From the NCBI GenBank assembly GCA_934466455.1, contig CAKSLF010000024.1, positions 1 to 18,218 of the forward strand: DNA of 18,218 bases, given 5' to 3'. Position 1 is the stretch's first letter, and each line of letters begins with the position of its first letter. The translations under genes and the position numbers were made by a program. The notes beneath the pieces are model-generated. The model saw only the letters and a list, made by a program, of their open reading frames with translations, did not search any database and was not told the DNA's origin. Positions 15,193 through 18,218 of this stretch are shown here, in pieces. This DNA is from an uncultured Oscillospiraceae bacterium. Lineage in GTDB: Bacteria > Bacillota > Clostridia > Oscillospirales > Ruminococcaceae.

Positions 15193-15209
15193 AATATTCA
15201 TTGAATATT
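15193..15209 (+). repeat. 17-bp palindrome with overlapping direct repeat
   Basis: AATATTCA-T-TGAATATT is a perfect inverted repeat around one base. ATATTCATT also occurs twice in direct order (15194-15202 and 15205-15213). It lies just after the 18-codon ORF and 60 bases before metQ. It could be an operator-like site or a weak RNA hairpin; the AT richness makes chance possible. Confidence 0.35.
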
Positions 15210-15269
15210 CATTTGTAAAAGGCGTAAAGCATATATCAAATTTTTTATTTACGAAAGGACAAAAACAAA

Positions 15270-16127
15270 ATGAAAAAGATAATTTCAGTAATTCTTGCAG
15301 CAGCACTTCTCCTTACTTCTCTCTTTGTACTCACCTCTTGCAGCGGCGACAGCGGTAAAATCACCATTGCGGTTCCAAGCGATACCACAAACGAAGCCCG
15401 TGCCCTCCTTCTTCTTCAGGAGCAGGGACTTATCACTCTTAAAGAGGACGCCGGCATTACCGCAACCGTAAGAGATATTGTCGAAAATCCCTATAACATT
15501 GAGTTCAAAGAGTCCGAAGCGGCTCAGCTCCCCAATGTTCTCAAAGATGTGGACTATGCTGTAATCAACTCCAACTATGCAATAGACGCAGGCATCGACC
15601 CCACAACCCAGTCCCTTGCGGTTGAAGGCTCTTCCTCCGCTTACAGCAACATTCTCTGCGTAAAAGAAGGCAACGAAAACACCGACGAGGCAAAAGCCCT
15701 CCTTGCCGCTCTTGAAAGCAAGCAGGTAGCGGACTTTATTAACAGCGAATACAAAGGTGCAGTTGTAAGCGTAGTTGAAAACCCCGGCGACGGCTTTGAC
15801 CCTACTGTCGATTACGAAGCCCTTAAAGGAACCACAATCTCCGTTGCGGCAACTCCCGCTCCTCATGCGGAAATTCTTAAGGTAGCAAAAGAGATTCTTG
15901 CCGAGAAAGAAATCACTCTTCAAATCGTCGAATTTACCGACTATGTCCAGCCCAACAAGGTTGTTGACAGCGGCGATGTTTTTGCAAACTACTTCCAGCA
16001 TGCTCCTTACCTTGATGATTTTAATGCAGAAAACGGAACCCATGTTGTTTCCATCGGCGCAATCCATGTTGAACCCATGGGTATTTACGGCGGAAAACAA
16101 ACCAGCCTTGACGCAATCAAGAAATAA
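15270..16127 (+). CDS. metQ: MetQ/NlpA-family methionine-binding lipoprotein, apparently circularly permuted
   Basis: 285 residues. A lipoprotein signal ends at LTSC (21-24). Every typical MetQ block is present, but in swapped order. Residues 30-168 (VPSDTTNEARALLLL, ATVRDIVENPYNI, EAAQLPNVL, VDYAVINSNYA, SSAYSNI, YKGAVV) correspond to the usual C-terminal half. Residues 188-285 (ISVAATPAPHAEIL, EFTDYVQPNK, ANYFQHAPYLDDFNAENGT, AIHVEPMGIY, SLDAIKK) correspond to the usual N-terminal half. In canonical MetQ the second block follows the lipobox and SLDEL runs straight into the VPNDPTN strand. The linker at 169-187 (ENPGDGFDPTVDYEALKG) joins the old termini. Leucine is almost wholly CTT/CTC here, unlike the downstream genes. 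AAAGGA precedes the ATG; first transporter gene after the Met T-box. Confidence 0.93.
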   Translation: MKKIISVILAAALLLTSLFVLTSCSGDSGKITIAVPSDTTNEARALLLLQEQGLITLKEDAGITATVRDIVENPYNIEFKESEAAQLPNVLKDVDYAVINSNYAIDAGIDPTTQSLAVEGSSSAYSNILCVKEGNENTDEAKALLAALESKQVADFINSEYKGAVVSVVENPGDGFDPTVDYEALKGTTISVAATPAPHAEILKVAKEILAEKEITLQIVEFTDYVQPNKVVDSGDVFANYFQHAPYLDDFNAENGTHVVSIGAIHVEPMGIYGGKQTSLDAIKK

Positions 16128-16152
16128 TCCTATAGTAGTATTAGAGAAATGT

Positions 16153-16176
16153 GGGGCGAACCGTGCGGTTCGCCCC
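16153..16176 (+). repeat. Intercistronic GC-rich hairpin between metQ and metN
   Basis: A perfect 10-bp stem GGGGCGAACC/GGTTCGCCCC with a GTGC loop and no T run after it. It is much GC-richer than its surroundings. It may protect the metQ 3' end from exonucleases and raise MetQ over MetN/MetI, or it may be a copy of a dispersed palindromic element of the kind seen in clostridial genomes. Confidence 0.6.
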
Positions 16177-16220
16177 AAAAGGTATGTTCGGCAAAAACAA
16201 CCTTGAACTGGGGAACAGAT

Positions 16221-17237
16221 ATGATAGAGATAAAAAACCTTTCAAAAACCTTTGAAGCCGCCGACGGCAAGATTGAGGCACTTAAAGATATTTCGCTTTC
16301 GATAGAGGACGGCGATATATTCGGCATAATCGGCATGAGCGGTGCAGGAAAAAGCACCCTTGTGCGCTGCATAAATATGCTTGAACACCCAACAAGCGGC
16401 ACGGTCACGGTAAACGGTGTGGATATGGGCAGTCTTTCAAAAAGCGGGCTTCGTACAGCAAGGCGGGAAATCACGATGATATTCCAGGGCTTTAACCTGC
16501 TTATGCAAAAAAACTGCCTGCGCAACATAATGTTTCCGCTTGAGCTTGAAGGCGTACCGAAAAAGGACGCGGAAAAGAGGGCAAGGGAGCTGTTGAAAGT
16601 AGTTGACCTTGCGGATAAGGAAAAGGCGTACCCGGCGCAGCTTTCCGGTGGACAGCAGCAGCGAATTGCTATTGCAAGGGCTCTTGCAACCAATCCAAAG
16701 GTGCTTCTGTGTGATGAGGCAACAAGCGCACTTGATCCGACAACGACAAATTCTATTTTGAGCCTTATCCGAAAAATAAACGAGGAGCTTGGCATAACGG
16801 TAATAATTATAACCCACCAGATGAGCGTTGTTGAAAGCGTTTGCCGCCATGTTGCCATAATTGACGGCGGAGTTATTGCGGAGCAGGGAGCAGTAGGCGA
16901 GGTTTTCTCCCGCCCAAAATCTGCCGCCGCACGCCGTCTTGTTTTCCCGGAAGGAAGCGAAGAATATATAGTTTCCCGCCCGGAGGGAGAACGCTGCATA
17001 AGGGTTGCTTTTGACGGAGCCGCCACAACGGGAACCCCGGTTATTGCAAAAATGGCTGTGGAAGAGGGCATAGAAGCAAACATCATCTATGCTTCCACCC
17101 GCAGCCTTGACGGAAGGACATACGGCTCAATGCTGCTTGGAGTATCCGGCGGGGACGATGCCGTAAGCCGTGCCATTACATACCTTACAAAAACAGGCGA
17201 TATTTCTGCCGAGGAGGTGACGGAAGATGTTGAATAA
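16221..17237 (+). CDS. metN: Methionine ABC transporter ATPase MetN
   Basis: 338 residues, the cytoplasmic ATPase driving methionine import. Walker A GMSGAGKS is at 38-45, the Q-loop IFQGFNLL at 87-94, the signature LSGGQ at 141-145, Walker B VLLCDEA at 161-167 and the H-loop His199. The C-terminal NIL domain (about 240-325), an ACT-like fold that in MetN binds methionine and slows transport (trans-inhibition), is intact. I use ATG 16221 with GGGGA upstream. The frame opens to 16149, but that would translate through the intercistronic hairpin. It overlaps metI by 11 bases. Confidence 0.96.
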   Translation: MIEIKNLSKTFEAADGKIEALKDISLSIEDGDIFGIIGMSGAGKSTLVRCINMLEHPTSGTVTVNGVDMGSLSKSGLRTARREITMIFQGFNLLMQKNCLRNIMFPLELEGVPKKDAEKRARELLKVVDLADKEKAYPAQLSGGQQQRIAIARALATNPKVLLCDEATSALDPTTTNSILSLIRKINEELGITVIIITHQMSVVESVCRHVAIIDGGVIAEQGAVGEVFSRPKSAAARRLVFPEGSEEYIVSRPEGERCIRVAFDGAATTGTPVIAKMAVEEGIEANIIYASTRSLDGRTYGSMLLGVSGGDDAVSRAITYLTKTGDISAEEVTEDVE

Positions 17238-17934
17238 TCTTTTTTCTTCCCCGGATTTTGTGGAAGCAATGGAAATCCTGCGGGAGGAATTTCCTCTTGC
17301 TATATGGGAAACCCTCTATGCCACGGTACTTTCAACCGGACTTGCCATAGTTCTCGGCTTGCCCCTTGGGGTACTTCTTGTGGCAGGGGAAAAGGACGGA
17401 GTGCTTCCGCTTCCCGGTTGGCTGATGAAAACCCTTGGGGTAATAATTAACCTTTTGCGTTCCGTTCCGTTCCTTATACTTATGATGGTTGTTTTTCCGC
17501 TTACAAGGTTGATTGTCGGAACGGCGGTCGGAACGGTCGCCTCCATAGTTCCGCTTACCATTGCTGCGTTTCCGTTTATCGCAAGGCTTGTGGAAAGCAG
17601 CCTGCGGGAGGTTAACCCAAATATAATTGAGATGGCGCAGAGCATGGGCGCAAAGCCTATTCAGATAATAACAAAGGTTATGCTTCCGGAAAGCGTGCCC
17701 TCACTTATTTCCGGTGCGACTATTGCTATAACAACAATCTTAGGCTATACCGCAATGAGCGGTATGATAGGAGGCGGCGGTCTTGGAAAGATTGCCGTAA
17801 ACTACGGCTATTACAGATACAAATATCTTGTTATGATAATGGCGGTAATTCTTCTTATCCTCCTTGTGCAGGTGTTCCAAAGCGTTGGAACACGACTTGC
17901 TCAAAAGCTTGATAAAAGACTTAAAAATAAATAA
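17227..17934 (+). CDS. metI: Methionine ABC transporter permease MetI
   Basis: 235 residues, a polytopic inner-membrane permease with about five to six helices. The EAA loop that docks on MetN is at EMAQSMGAKPIQIITKVM, followed by LPESVPSLISG. The block TAMSGMIGGGGLGKIAVNYGY is characteristic of MetI. AGGAGG (17212-17217) lies nine bases before ATG 17227 and inside metN, whose stop is 11 bases into metI, so translation is probably coupled. It is the last gene of the operon before a terminator. Confidence 0.96.
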   Translation: MLNNLFSSPDFVEAMEILREEFPLAIWETLYATVLSTGLAIVLGLPLGVLLVAGEKDGVLPLPGWLMKTLGVIINLLRSVPFLILMMVVFPLTRLIVGTAVGTVASIVPLTIAAFPFIARLVESSLREVNPNIIEMAQSMGAKPIQIITKVMLPESVPSLISGATIAITTILGYTAMSGMIGGGGLGKIAVNYGYYRYKYLVMIMAVILLILLVQVFQSVGTRLAQKLDKRLKNK

Positions 17935-17941
17935 TTACAGA

Positions 17942-17980
17942 AAAACCGCAGGTGTTAAACAGTTCCCTGCGGTTTTATTG
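17942..17980. terminator. Terminator after metI, usable from both strands
   Basis: An 11-bp stem AAAACCGCAGG/CCTGCGGTTTT (17942-17952 with 17966-17976) with a 13-base loop. A T run follows on the plus strand. On the minus strand TTTTT also follows, so it can serve the convergent partial gene at 18030. Confidence 0.82.
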
Positions 17981-18029
17981 TTGACGAAAAAGAATTTTTT
18001 TTGCTAAAATTTTGTCAAGAATGTTGCCA

Positions 18030-18218
18030 TTATGTTAAGACTCCTTCATCAAAAAAGTAAAACGGATTTTCAATGCTCTCCGCACCAAAAACTTTTGTAG
18101 CCATTCGATACATTGCCTTGGCGTGAATGCGGTCATGCCAAATAAAACGGCGCAGGACTTTACGCAGTGACCAATCCTCGCCATAGCTGCCTTTTCTGAC
18201 GGTATTTTGCAGAAAATC
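18030..18218 (-). CDS. C-terminal end of a DinB-superfamily-like protein (partial)
   Basis: An open minus-strand frame enters from the right edge and runs 62 codons to TAA (18030-18032). Its codon use and sensible protein sequence suggest a real gene. The segment WSLRKVLRRFIWHDRIHAKAMYRMA has the R-x-x-WH-x-x-IH pattern of the last helix of DinB-like four-helix bundle proteins, in which such His residues can bind a metal. The end is NPFYFFDEGVLT. The start and most of the protein lie outside the window. The family call is tentative. Confidence 0.5.
   Translation of the reverse strand, partial: DFLQNTVRKGSYGEDWSLRKVLRRFIWHDRIHAKAMYRMATKVFGAESIENPFYFFDEGVLT

Noticed and set aside
15270..16127. 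Permuted order of metQ as two fused fragments or a frameshift artefact
   Set aside because: The frame is continuous from a proper lipobox to a stop, both halves are complete and the linker is sensible. A local misassembly cannot be wholly excluded, but it would have to break exactly at the block boundary.
15285..16178. 297-codon minus-strand frame opposite metQ
   Set aside because: It is a shadow of metQ created by its codon bias; no promoter, no SD, no recognisable domain.
16149..16220. Upstream extension of MetN by 24 codons
   Set aside because: It would translate the intercistronic hairpin, and the family begins at MIEIKNLSK.
1..18218. CRISPR array, insertion sequence, prophage or toxin-antitoxin pair
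   Set aside because: No spaced direct repeats, transposase or integrase motifs, phage genes or typical small gene pairs were seen on either strand.

Overview
The window looks like chromosomal DNA of a spore-forming, low-to-moderate GC member of the Clostridia (Bacillota). The reasons are spoIIE with a Spo0A-type promoter, a T-box riboswitch, sigma-A-like promoters, several TTG starts behind strong Shine-Dalgarno (SD) sequences, U-tract terminators and an NPNTG-anchored surface protein. I cannot name a genus from sequence alone. No prophage, IS element, CRISPR array or rRNA is visible.

Layout. 1-600: a tRNA-Gln(CUG) on the minus strand, divergent from thioredoxin trxA. 600-1850: a secreted Cna_B/pilin-like protein with an NPNTG anchor. 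1870-4155: a PfkB/ribokinase-family kinase, then a YcxB-like membrane protein with a GNAT acetyltransferase, closed by a 20-bp bidirectional terminator. 4248-8774, minus strand: fakA (DhaL-type fatty-acid kinase) from a clear promoter, coupled by TAATG to a TIKI/TraB/ChaN-like lipoprotein; after a hairpin come a one-helix membrane protein and a MalY/PatB-type C-S lyase. 8842-12311, minus strand: trpS, then ymdB, then an orphan peptide-binding lipoprotein. 12346-14728, plus strand: spoIIE. 14787-17980: a methionine-uptake operon made of promoter, Met T-box leader, a possible 18-codon ORF, metQ, metN and metI. 18030-18218: the C-terminal end of a minus-strand, probably DinB-like gene.

The most unusual item is MetQ. 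Its sequence reads as a circular permutation of the NlpA/MetQ fold. The lobe that is normally C-terminal (from the VPSDTTNEARALLLL motif to YKGAVV) follows the lipobox directly. The lobe that is normally N-terminal (ATPAPHAEIL to EPMGIY, SLDAIKK) comes second, joined by a roughly 20-residue linker. It is one intact frame inside a normally regulated operon, so it is probably functional. The T-box specifier reads ATG and its UGGU bulge would fit a tRNA ending in ACCA, which agrees with control by uncharged tRNA-Met.
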